Positions 1 to 5,646 of a stretch of 6,172 nucleotides of DNA are shown here, piece by piece (positions within the stretch are counted from its first letter, which is position 1; each line of letters starts with the position of its first letter). This stretch comes from an uncultured Candidatus Saccharibacteria bacterium (lineage in GTDB: Bacteria > Patescibacteria > Saccharimonadia > Saccharimonadales > UBA6022): positions 1 through 6,172 of the forward strand of contig CAMPJF010000064.1 in the NCBI GenBank assembly GCA_946886725.1, given 5' to 3'. The notes beneath the pieces are model-generated. The model made no database searches and was not told the origin of the DNA. It worked only from the letters and a program-made list of their open reading frames with translations. Position numbers and translations under genes: made by a program.

Positions 1-957
1 GTCGCGATTCTCTTGGTTTGGAACAGGATAATACGGCTCACCACCCGCAATTGAGTATTCACGAGTGATCGTAGTGTACGGTAAGTCTTGATTGTAGAAT
101 TTCTTGTGCTCGATAATACGAGTAAATGGGTACTGCTCTTCAGGGTAATTGATAACCGGAAGTTCTTGGAAATTTTCTTGCTTAAGTGTTTCATGTTCAA
201 ATTCAATTGATCGGTATTCAAGCTTTCCATATTTTTCACCAAAGTAAGTATCGATCTTTCCTGTGTAGAAAAGAAGTTTCGGTTCATCAAGTGTCATATC
301 TAAATAGTCGCGACCGAGTATTACTTGAATATTCTCGTGATCGAGCATATTGCGAACCATGACAGTGTAACCATCTTTTGGAATACCCTCGTATTTATCG
401 CCGAAGTAACGGTCGTTGTGGTCGTATCGGACGGGAATGCGCTCCATGACGGATGCATCAAGTTCGGCGGGATACTTATCCCATTGTTTCTTGGTGTAGT
501 TCTTAAACATCTTCTCGTAGATTTCATTGCTACCGATGCGCTTAAGTGCAGACTCCTCAGAGTTCTTTGGCTCTGTGATTTCAGGGTGTTGAGATTCAAC
601 CCATTCTTTAAGTTTTTCTCCGTCAGTGAAGTCAGTTCCAAGTACTGCATTGTATGTATCTATGTTAGTAGGGACGGGTACTAGCTTACCTTCAACGTTG
701 CTCTTTACGCGGTGTTCGTAAGGGATCCATTCGGTAAAGCGACTGACGAATTCCCACGTTTCGTCATCTGAATCGTGGTAAATATGTGCACCGTACTTAG
801 CCATTAGTACGCCATATTCGTTTACGAAATCGTACGTATTGCCACCAATGTGGTCTCGTTTGTCAACTACAACAACTCGTTCGCCATCTTCGGCAAATTT
901 GCGCGCCAGAGTAGCCCCAGAAAGGCCAGCGCCAACAATAATAATAGGTTTATTCAT
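1..957 (-). CDS. glf: UDP-galactopyranose mutase, 3' end cut by window edge
   Basis: Flavoenzyme converting UDP-galactopyranose to UDP-galactofuranose in the cytoplasm, the donor for galactofuranose glycans. The frame runs from ATG at 957 to the window edge without a stop, giving 319 residues of a family usually about 370-390 long, so the C-terminus is missing. Residues 5-15 form the FAD-binding Rossmann start (IIIVGAGLSGA), followed by a DKRDHIGGN segment. Further family marks are GAHIYH, YTKKQW around 154-159, and RIPVRYD with R177. TRIIE places R280 where the family's second substrate-binding arginine is expected. The start is fixed by the conserved N-terminus. No Shine-Dalgarno is visible; a TATAAT lies 7 bases upstream. 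It sits 4 bases after the LGFP gene stop, so it may also be read from that operon. Identification is from recalled family motifs and is secure. Confidence 0.96.
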   Translation of the reverse strand, partial: MNKPIIIVGAGLSGATLARKFAEDGERVVVVDKRDHIGGNTYDFVNEYGVLMAKYGAHIYHDSDDETWEFVSRFTEWIPYEHRVKSNVEGKLVPVPTNIDTYNAVLGTDFTDGEKLKEWVESQHPEITEPKNSEESALKRIGSNEIYEKMFKNYTKKQWDKYPAELDASVMERIPVRYDHNDRYFGDKYEGIPKDGYTVMVRNMLDHENIQVILGRDYLDMTLDEPKLLFYTGKIDTYFGEKYGKLEYRSIEFEHETLKQENFQELPVINYPEEQYPFTRIIEHKKFYNQDLPYTTITREYSIAGGEPYYPVPNQENRD

Positions 958-961
958 ATGT

Positions 962-2815
962 CTAATTATACACTATAGATGCGCCGGAGCTAGGGTTCCA
1001 GTTGATCGTGCCACCCTGGAAAGTCTGGTAAACGCCGTCATTGGTAGTGATTTCTCCACTAGTCGGATAGCCGAGTTTTCCATTTTCGAAGCCTGCGCTC
1101 ACCCACTTGTCCTTTATGCCGCCGTGTACAACCTGAGCGCCGGTTTCTGCTGTCCAGTAGAGAGATCCCGTCCTGAAAAGTTGGTAACATCCGTTATTTT
1201 TGAGCCCACATATAGAGTCGGTTGTTGGTTTACCGAAGAATCCTTTTTCTGCTCCATAAGTCGTCCAAGTGGTATAGAGATCATTAGTGAACCTAATCGC
1301 CCCAGCGCCAGCTGACCAGAAGATTATACCGCCTTGAAATGTCTGATGAACGCCACCGGGCGCAACGAGCTCGCCACTAGTCGCATAGCCGAGGCTTCCG
1401 TTTTCGGAACTAGATTTTACCCATTTATCTTTCACGCCACCATGTATAACTTGAGCTTTAGTTTCTGCTGTCCAGTAGATTGATCCTTTTGCGAAAAGTT
1501 GGTAACATCCGTTATTTTTGAGCCCACATATAGAGTCGGTTGTTGGTTTACCGAAGAATCCTTTTTGTCCGTTCGATCCGTTCCACTTAGTGAATATATC
1601 CGTCGCAAAGCTTTTGCCACCGGATGTGGCGGTCCAATTGATGATTCCTCCTTGAAACTTTTGATAGACGCTACCATCTGATGCGATTAGTTCTCCACTA
1701 CTAGGGTACCCGAGTGCTCCGTTCTCAAAGCCAGACTTCACCCACTTATCTTTTATACCGCCTCGAACGACTTGTGCGCCAGTCGCCTGTGACCAATAGA
1801 TCGCTCCGTTAGCAAAGAGTTGATAGCAGCCATCGTCCCGTAGCTTACAGACCGCGTTTATTAGAGGCTTACCTAACCATGTGTTTGAATTATAGCCATC
1901 TGCTATGACACCAACCACGGCTAGCCGTGGGTCGCCAAACCACTCTTTGAAAAACGCGAAGAAATTACGGTTACCGTAGGCTCCACACGATGCGCCTCCA
2001 GGGTAAGCGGCTAAGGCAGCATCATTTGGGGCGTATGGCGTGTAAATATATAGGCTCAGAGTGGCGATATTTTCAATGTAGACATTTTTAGTACCGCATG
2101 CTGGGTCGGGGTTGTATTGAATGCTATTCGACCCTATGTGATAGCGGTAGTCATTTGGGTGTTCTTTGTAGTAGTTGAGTTGCCAGGCTGCAAGCATCAT
2201 CTGCTTGTATAGGCCAGCCTTGCTTGTGTCGCAGTTGGCCGACCAACCCGGTCCACTATCTGGACATGCGTACCCCATTGCGTACTTGTATTGCGATTTC
2301 AGTGGCCAGTTATCAGCAGTGAGTGGCCCAGGTGACTCTTTCTTAAGCATAACTAAGAGAACCTGAGGGTTGATGCCATATGCTTGGGCCGCATCATAGA
2401 TGATTTGAGCTGAAGATATGCCACCACTAAAAGCACCACCACCTTTTTCATAAGATGTTTCGCCAGAAGTAGGATTTTCATGATATTTATTCAAGCAAGG
2501 ATAGGGGGGTCCTGGCCAACCTTTTACTTGCTGGGCGTATTGAGCATTATTAAGACTGCCATATCCCGAAGGTTGCGTACCCCACACGTCACAATTCGGT
2601 ATGAGGGTATCGAGGAATGATTGGATCTGCGAGACGCTCATGGCATTTTTATCGTAGAAAATACGGTCATCGATAATATTTCCAGCGGTAAAGTCGGTGA
2701 TCGGTGCGGCAATGGCGCGCGGGCTGTTGAAGATGGTAAAAATAGCTAGTATGCCGACTGAAATAAAAAATGCGTATAGTATACTCGTATTTTTAGAGAG
2801 TGAATGATGCTTCAT
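962..2815 (-). CDS. Secreted wall-associated protein: lysozyme-like N-terminal domain plus LGFP repeats
   Basis: Exported 617-residue protein. Residues 12-29 are a hydrophobic signal segment with a likely signal peptidase site near A36/A37. Residues about 40-297 resemble a domain common at the N-terminus of actinobacterial secreted wall proteins, from an IIDDRIFYD start to an NRNFFAFFKEWFGDPR end. Its segment NPQVLLVMLKKES (149-161) resembles the helix carrying the catalytic Glu in lysozyme/lytic-transglycosylase folds, with E160 the candidate; enzymatic activity is unproven. Residues 314-617 are three copies of a unit of about 106 residues, each holding two LGFP-type half-units (LGYPTSGE, QTFQGG, INW). 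The first half of each copy has a Cys pair (C323/C330, C430/C437, C536/C543), probably a disulfide outside the cell. The gene overlaps the upstream gene by 23 bases; AAGGGG before the ATG is a weak ribosome site, so translational coupling is likely. Stop is TAG. Confidence 0.9.
   Translation of the reverse strand: MKHHSLSKNTSILYAFFISVGILAIFTIFNSPRAIAAPITDFTAGNIIDDRIFYDKNAMSVSQIQSFLDTLIPNCDVWGTQPSGYGSLNNAQYAQQVKGWPGPPYPCLNKYHENPTSGETSYEKGGGAFSGGISSAQIIYDAAQAYGINPQVLLVMLKKESPGPLTADNWPLKSQYKYAMGYACPDSGPGWSANCDTSKAGLYKQMMLAAWQLNYYKEHPNDYRYHIGSNSIQYNPDPACGTKNVYIENIATLSLYIYTPYAPNDAALAAYPGGASCGAYGNRNFFAFFKEWFGDPRLAVVGVIADGYNSNTWLGKPLINAVCKLRDDGCYQLFANGAIYWSQATGAQVVRGGIKDKWVKSGFENGALGYPSSGELIASDGSVYQKFQGGIINWTATSGGKSFATDIFTKWNGSNGQKGFFGKPTTDSICGLKNNGCYQLFAKGSIYWTAETKAQVIHGGVKDKWVKSSSENGSLGYATSGELVAPGGVHQTFQGGIIFWSAGAGAIRFTNDLYTTWTTYGAEKGFFGKPTTDSICGLKNNGCYQLFRTGSLYWTAETGAQVVHGGIKDKWVSAGFENGKLGYPTSGEITTNDGVYQTFQGGTINWNPSSGASIVYN
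965..970 (-). promoter_or_regulatory. Candidate -10 box of glf, leaderless spacing
   Basis: On the minus strand TATAAT (970-965) is followed by 7 bases and then the glf ATG at 957, which would place transcription start at or next to the start codon. It overlaps the last codons of the LGFP gene. No convincing -35 box is seen and no Shine-Dalgarno precedes glf, which fits a leaderless mRNA. The box could be chance in AT-rich sequence, but galE and the plus-strand nucleotidyltransferase show the same arrangement. Confidence 0.5.
1175..1248 (-). repeat. 74-bp perfect direct repeat, copy in third LGFP unit
   Basis: Every base of 1175-1248 matches 1493-1566, an offset of 318 bases (106 codons). 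It encodes the KGFFGKPTTD to GCYQLF stretch around residues 523-548. The sequence flanking it is also related but clearly diverged. Confidence 0.95.
1493..1566 (-). repeat. 74-bp perfect direct repeat, copy in second LGFP unit
   Basis: Partner of 1175-1248, encoding residues about 417-442. Synonymous positions are identical too, so recent duplication or gene conversion explains it better than protein-level selection alone. Confidence 0.95.
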
Positions 2816-3341
2816 TTGAAACCCCTTCGTATTCGTTGGATGTGTAGTTGAGTGTAAATGTCCATACGCCAGACTCCAGTTCGCTTATTGGAATAGGTAT
2901 TGTCTTACAATCTGTTGAAGCTGGGTTTGAGAGCACGACAGAGTCTTTTCGTATAGATTCGCCCGAAGGACCGACTAGTTTAGCATAGCAACTGCCGCCA
3001 GTCACCGGATAATTAATACCTCCACGGATAAATACAGTGTCGTTTGACTGATCTACGGATGCAACCATTTGAACCTGCTTTTTTTCAGACTTTGGTGTAA
3101 TAGTGGGTTCAACAGGAGTGTCCGTATTAGGTGATACGGTTTTGTCATCAGGGTTATTTACAAGATTTTCTGACTGCTGTTGATCCGAAGGAGTAGTGGT
3201 ATTAGTAATGTCTGCGGATTTATCGCTCTGAGGTCTTACAATAAGCGCATATGCCAAAAATACGATAAGTCCAACAAGTAAGGCAGATGTAGCTATTAAG
3301 ACAGGTTTATTTATTTTTTTTGTATGTTTTTTGATTTGCAT
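2793..3341 (-). CDS. Membrane-anchored protein with extracellular Ig-like domain, function unknown
   Basis: I do not recognise a named family. The 182-residue protein has a basic cytoplasmic N-terminus (KKHTKK), one membrane helix at about 13-35, and a polar low-complexity linker rich in Thr, Asp, Asn, Gln and Pro at about 37-88. A beta-rich C-terminal domain follows (about 90-182) with alternating hydrophobic strands and two cysteines (C118, C145) that could pair. The charge pattern predicts N-in, C-out topology. The final stretch, SGVWTFTLNYTSNEYEGVSN, looks like the last strands of an Ig-like or bacterial surface beta-sandwich. It is the first gene of the cluster with the LGFP protein and glf, and its last 23 bases overlap the LGFP gene, so the two products are probably made together and may act together at the cell surface. 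AGAGGA lies 11 bases before the ATG, a slightly distant ribosome site. Confidence 0.85.
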   Translation of the reverse strand: MQIKKHTKKINKPVLIATSALLVGLIVFLAYALIVRPQSDKSADITNTTTPSDQQQSENLVNNPDDKTVSPNTDTPVEPTITPKSEKKQVQMVASVDQSNDTVFIRGGINYPVTGGSCYAKLVGPSGESIRKDSVVLSNPASTDCKTIPIPISELESGVWTFTLNYTSNEYEGVSNEASFTL

Positions 3342-3364
3342 TGTGGTGTATATCCTCTGTATAT

Positions 3365-3393
3365 ATATTACAATTAAGTTAAGATAAGCACAA
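3365..3393 (-). promoter_or_regulatory. Candidate promoter of the Ig-like/LGFP/glf cluster
   Basis: On the minus strand TTGTGC (3393-3388) and TAATAT (3370-3365) are separated by exactly 17 bases. They sit upstream of the AGAGGA site and the ATG at 3341, leaving a 5' leader of roughly 17-20 bases. It is the only place in the 102-base gap between galE and this cluster where I see both a -35-like and a -10-like box. AT-rich surroundings make other -10 registers possible. Confidence 0.5.
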
Positions 3394-3443
3394 GCCTATT
3401 AACAGTAATCGGACCTTGAATTTTTGCTTAATATAGAATGAAT

Positions 3444-4454
3444 CTAGTTATAGCCTTTTGGATTACGCGATTGCCAATTCCATGTATCGACGCACATTTG
3501 CTCGATCGTTTTTTCTGTGTTCCAGTTGAGCTTCAACTTTGCTTTAGTAGGGTCTGCATAGAATTCCGGCAAGTCACCTTCTCGGCGAGGTACAAATTCA
3601 AATGGAATGTTTTTTCCGGTGGCTTTCGTAAAAGTATTTACAAGTTCTAGAACGGAAGTAGAGACTCCTGAGCCAAGATTGTATGAGGCAACCCCTGGAT
3701 GTGAATGTTCGAGAGCAGCAACGTGTCCTTTCGCAAGATCAACGACGTGGATGTAATCGCGTCTGCATGTACCATCGGAGGTAGCGTAGTCGCTGCCAAA
3801 TATGGATAGTTTTTTTCGTTGACCAGAAGCTACTTGAGCAATAAAGGGCATGAGATTATTTGGGATGCCTTGTGGATCTTCGCCAATCTCGCCACTCTCA
3901 TGCGCACCGATAGGATTGAAGTAGCGGAGATGCGTAGCCTCAAATGATGGGTTTGTAGCGCAGAAGTCTTTAATGATTTGTTCGATCATATATTTTGTCT
4001 GACCGTAGGGATTCGAAATACTCCGTCCAACGGGAAGAGTTTCAGTATACTTTGAAGTACCTGGATCGCCATACACAGTGGCGCTTGAACTAAATACTAA
4101 CTTTTTAACGCCATAATTGTGCATAGTACGTAGGAGTGAAATAGAAGAGTTGATATTATTATCGTAATAATCAAGAGGTATACGCACTGACTCACCGACA
4201 GCTTTAAGTCCTGCGAAATGAATGACTGCATCAAAAGGGTGTGTGTTAAAAATATCCTCAAGCTCATCGGTGTCGCAAACATCAATTTTGTAAAAAGGTA
4301 CTGTTTGATTGACGATTTTTTCAACGCGTCGTATAGATTCTTGGCTACTATTGCTTAAATTGTCGGCGACCACCACAAAGTGTCCGTTATTGATCAACTC
4401 AATGACAGTGTGACTGCCAATATAGCCAGCACCGCCCGTAACTAAAATATTCAT
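3444..4454 (-). CDS. galE: UDP-glucose 4-epimerase
   Basis: NAD-dependent short-chain dehydrogenase-type epimerase interconverting UDP-glucose and UDP-galactose in the cytoplasm; here it would feed Glf. It is full length at 336 residues, close to the E. coli enzyme. GGAGYIGSH at 7-15 binds NAD, and DNLS follows at 31-34. The SSSATVYG block carries S124, and YGQTK gives the catalytic Y150 with K154. LRYFNPIGAH, RRDYIHVVDLA and PRREGDLP are typical downstream blocks. F298 aligns with E. coli Y299 and human C307, the position that governs acceptance of N-acetylated sugars. A bulky Phe predicts preference for UDP-Glc/UDP-Gal, which is inference. The start is set by the conserved MNILVTGGAGYIG. 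No Shine-Dalgarno precedes it; a TACAAT box lies 6 bases upstream. It ends in TAG at the expected GYN terminus. Confidence 0.97.
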   Translation of the reverse strand: MNILVTGGAGYIGSHTVIELINNGHFVVVADNLSNSSQESIRRVEKIVNQTVPFYKIDVCDTDELEDIFNTHPFDAVIHFAGLKAVGESVRIPLDYYDNNINSSISLLRTMHNYGVKKLVFSSSATVYGDPGTSKYTETLPVGRSISNPYGQTKYMIEQIIKDFCATNPSFEATHLRYFNPIGAHESGEIGEDPQGIPNNLMPFIAQVASGQRKKLSIFGSDYATSDGTCRRDYIHVVDLAKGHVAALEHSHPGVASYNLGSGVSTSVLELVNTFTKATGKNIPFEFVPRREGDLPEFYADPTKAKLKLNWNTEKTIEQMCVDTWNWQSRNPKGYN

Positions 4455-4460
4455 ACGTTA

Positions 4461-4469
4461 ATTGTATCA
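4461..4469 (-). promoter_or_regulatory. Extended -10 box of galE, leaderless spacing
   Basis: The minus strand reads TGATACAAT (4469-4461): a TG extension, one base, then TACAAT. Six bases follow before the ATG at 4454, so the A of ATG is the expected transcription start. There is no obvious -35 box, which extended -10 promoters often lack, and no Shine-Dalgarno for galE. The upstream rmlA terminator supports an independent galE promoter. Confidence 0.6.
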
Positions 4470-4475
4470 TTACCT

Positions 4476-4522
4476 TAAGGAGGTCCCATTTGAGCTTATT
4501 GCACTCGATTGAAAAGACTTAG
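4476..4522 (+). other. Possible 10-codon small ORF with perfect Shine-Dalgarno (speculative)
   Basis: The plus strand carries TAAGGAGGT (4476-4484), the full complement of the usual 16S rRNA 3' tail. Six bases after its GGAGG core is a TTG (4490). From there the frame reads MSLLHSIEKT and ends in TAG at 4520-4522. The TAG abuts the 11-bp hairpin 4522-4548. It lies between galE and rmlA, antisense to both transcripts. No clear plus-strand promoter is seen, and a peptide this short could easily be chance. Such a short frame ending at a hairpin resembles leader-peptide layouts, but the downstream plus strand has no gene until 5647. Confidence 0.2.
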
Positions 4523-4563
4523 GGCCGGGATCGTAATGATCCCGGCCCGTGGCGCTTTGCGCC
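4511..4563 (-). terminator. Double-hairpin terminator after rmlA
   Basis: Downstream of the rmlA stop the minus strand first forms GGCGC-AAA-GCGCC (4563-4551). A perfect 11-bp stem follows, with arms 4548-4538 and 4532-4522 and a 5-base loop. After it comes TAAGTCTTTTC, a short imperfect T-rich run. The strong stem in a gap between same-strand genes, with its own promoter on the far side, fits intrinsic termination. The weak T-run leaves some doubt about efficiency. In the plus direction the hairpins lack a T-run. Confidence 0.65.
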
Positions 4564-4574
4564 TTGGTTATAAC

Positions 4575-5486
4575 TCAGCTATCGCCGTTTGTGACCCAGT
4601 CACCGTTCAGAGCGAGCTCCTTTAAAAGTATGCCGTACGGAGACTTTAGGAGAGGAGTCGCAAGTTTTAGGAGTTCGTCCGAAGTGATGAATCCTGCCAG
4701 GAAGGCTTCCGCCTCTGGACTTCCCAGGAGCTGATTGTTGTCATCCTGGAAGTTTTTCACAAAGTTCGCTGCGGTGAGTAGCGAGTCGGACGTTCCTGTA
4801 TCGAACCAGTGTGTGTCGCTGTCGAGCTTGACGACGTTTAGGAGACCTCGGTTGAGATATTCCTTGTTGATGTCGGTTATCTCAAGCTCGCCACGATCAC
4901 TGGGTTTGATCTTCATAGCAATTTCCACAACTGAAGAGTCGTAGAAGTACATGCCAGGAACGGCGTAGCGAGTTGTCGGCTGTGCGGGCTTCTCCTCGAG
5001 AGAGATTGCCACACCATCTTTATTGAATTTCACCACACCGAAGGCCGAAGGGTTTGGTACGATGCGTGCGAATACTGTCGCTCCTACGGGTTTCGTACTA
5101 AGTTTTACCTTCTCGCCAAAGCTTTCGCCGACGAAGATGTTATCTCCGAATGTTAGCGCAACGCTGTCGTTGCCTATGAAATCCTTGGCGATGATGAAGC
5201 CCTCTCCGATGCCACGAGGCACCTCCTGGACCGCATAGGATAACTTGATGCCAAGGCATTCGCCGTCACCTAGCGCGGTACTAAACTGGTCGACGTTGTC
5301 AGGCGCAGCGATGACGAGGATGTCGTCGATTCCAGCGGCGATGAGGTCGGCTAGCGGGTAGTAGATCGTTGGCTTGTCGTATGTGAGGATGAGCGCCTTG
5401 CTCATTCCGATTCCGTTAGGGCCTATGCCCTGGGTTGCCGCGCCGAGGCGGGTACCTTTACCGGCAGCCAAAATGATTCCCTTCAC
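4575..5486 (-). CDS. rmlA: Glucose-1-phosphate thymidylyltransferase
   Basis: Joins dTTP and glucose-1-phosphate to dTDP-glucose, the first step toward dTDP-rhamnose; cytoplasmic. At 303 residues it is slightly longer than the usual 290. The nucleotidyltransferase signature GIILAAGKGTRL is at 3-14 and K30 lies in the SKALI motif, with YDKPTIYYPL after it. GDNIF at 114-118 supplies D115, a metal ligand by homology. EEKP is at 164-167, RGELEITD at 198-205, and FDTGT at 228-232 with D229. The C-terminal helices (AGFITSDEL, SPYGILL) match RmlA rather than shorter sugar nucleotidyltransferases. An extra glycine-rich stretch of about 7 residues (19-28) lies between the GTRL loop and SK. The start is GTG at 5486, chosen by the conserved MKGIILAAG and an AGGAGGA 4 bases upstream. 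GC is higher than in galE. No rmlB, C or D is in the window. Confidence 0.93.
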   Translation of the reverse strand: MKGIILAAGKGTRLGAATQGIGPNGIGMSKALILTYDKPTIYYPLADLIAAGIDDILVIAAPDNVDQFSTALGDGECLGIKLSYAVQEVPRGIGEGFIIAKDFIGNDSVALTFGDNIFVGESFGEKVKLSTKPVGATVFARIVPNPSAFGVVKFNKDGVAISLEEKPAQPTTRYAVPGMYFYDSSVVEIAMKIKPSDRGELEITDINKEYLNRGLLNVVKLDSDTHWFDTGTSDSLLTAANFVKNFQDDNNQLLGSPEAEAFLAGFITSDELLKLATPLLKSPYGILLKELALNGDWVTNGDS

Positions 5487-5490
5487 AGGG

Positions 5491-5497
5491 TCCTCCT
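5491..5497 (-). promoter_or_regulatory. Ribosome binding site of rmlA (GTG start)
   Basis: AGGAGGA on the minus strand lies 4 bases before the GTG at 5486. It decides the non-ATG start and contrasts with galE, glf and the plus-strand nucleotidyltransferase, which show no such site. Confidence 0.85.
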
Positions 5498-5519
5498 ATA
5501 GTGATGTCGGATGTGAAAC

Positions 5520-5558
5520 GAAGGACCTTAATCCTTCTAAGATGATCGAGCTTTGCTC
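5520..5558 (-). other. Two small hairpins in the rmlA 5' leader
   Basis: On the minus strand GAGC-AAA-GCTC (5558-5548) is followed by GAAGGA-TTAAGG-TCCTTC (5537-5520), then about 22 bases to the AGGAGGA site. The stems are short (4 and 6 bp). They might stabilise the leader or tune translation. No known riboswitch class is recognised. Confidence 0.3.
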
Positions 5559-5572
5559 TAGCGCAGCCTAAG

Positions 5573-5594
5573 AGTATATTTTAACATTATTTTA
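5573..5594 (-). promoter_or_regulatory. Candidate -10 region for rmlA
   Basis: The minus strand carries three overlapping or adjacent -10-like hexamers: TAAAAT (5594-5589), TAAAAT (5583-5578) and TATACT (5578-5573). No good -35 can be paired with any of them. Transcription from here would give a leader of roughly 80-95 bases, longer than elsewhere in the window. The exact hexamer cannot be chosen from sequence. Confidence 0.35.
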
Positions 5595-5634
5595 ATAGTA
5601 AGTAAATACAACAGATAAGTCTAGGTCGGCTTGT

Positions 5635-5640
5635 TATAAT
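5635..5640 (+). promoter_or_regulatory. -10 box of the plus-strand nucleotidyltransferase, leaderless spacing
   Basis: A consensus TATAAT ends 6 bases before the ATG at 5647, so the expected transcription start is the A of that ATG. No Shine-Dalgarno lies between. The -35 region (around 5612-5617) is not consensus. The match to the galE spacing supports 5647 as the intended start despite the TAG that follows. Confidence 0.6.
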
Positions 5641-5646
5641 GATGTC

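Noticed and set aside
325..684. Plus-strand open frame of 119 codons
   Set aside because: It is antisense to conserved glf motifs, has no recognisable domain and no convincing start signal.
839..1315. Plus-strand open frame of 158 codons
   Set aside because: It lies opposite glf and the LGFP repeats, whose minus-strand proteins are clearly real. Its openness follows from the repeat codon pattern.
1175..1566. CRISPR array or mobile-element repeats
   Set aside because: There are only two copies, in frame 318 bases apart within protein-coding LGFP units, with no spacers, inverted ends or transposase.
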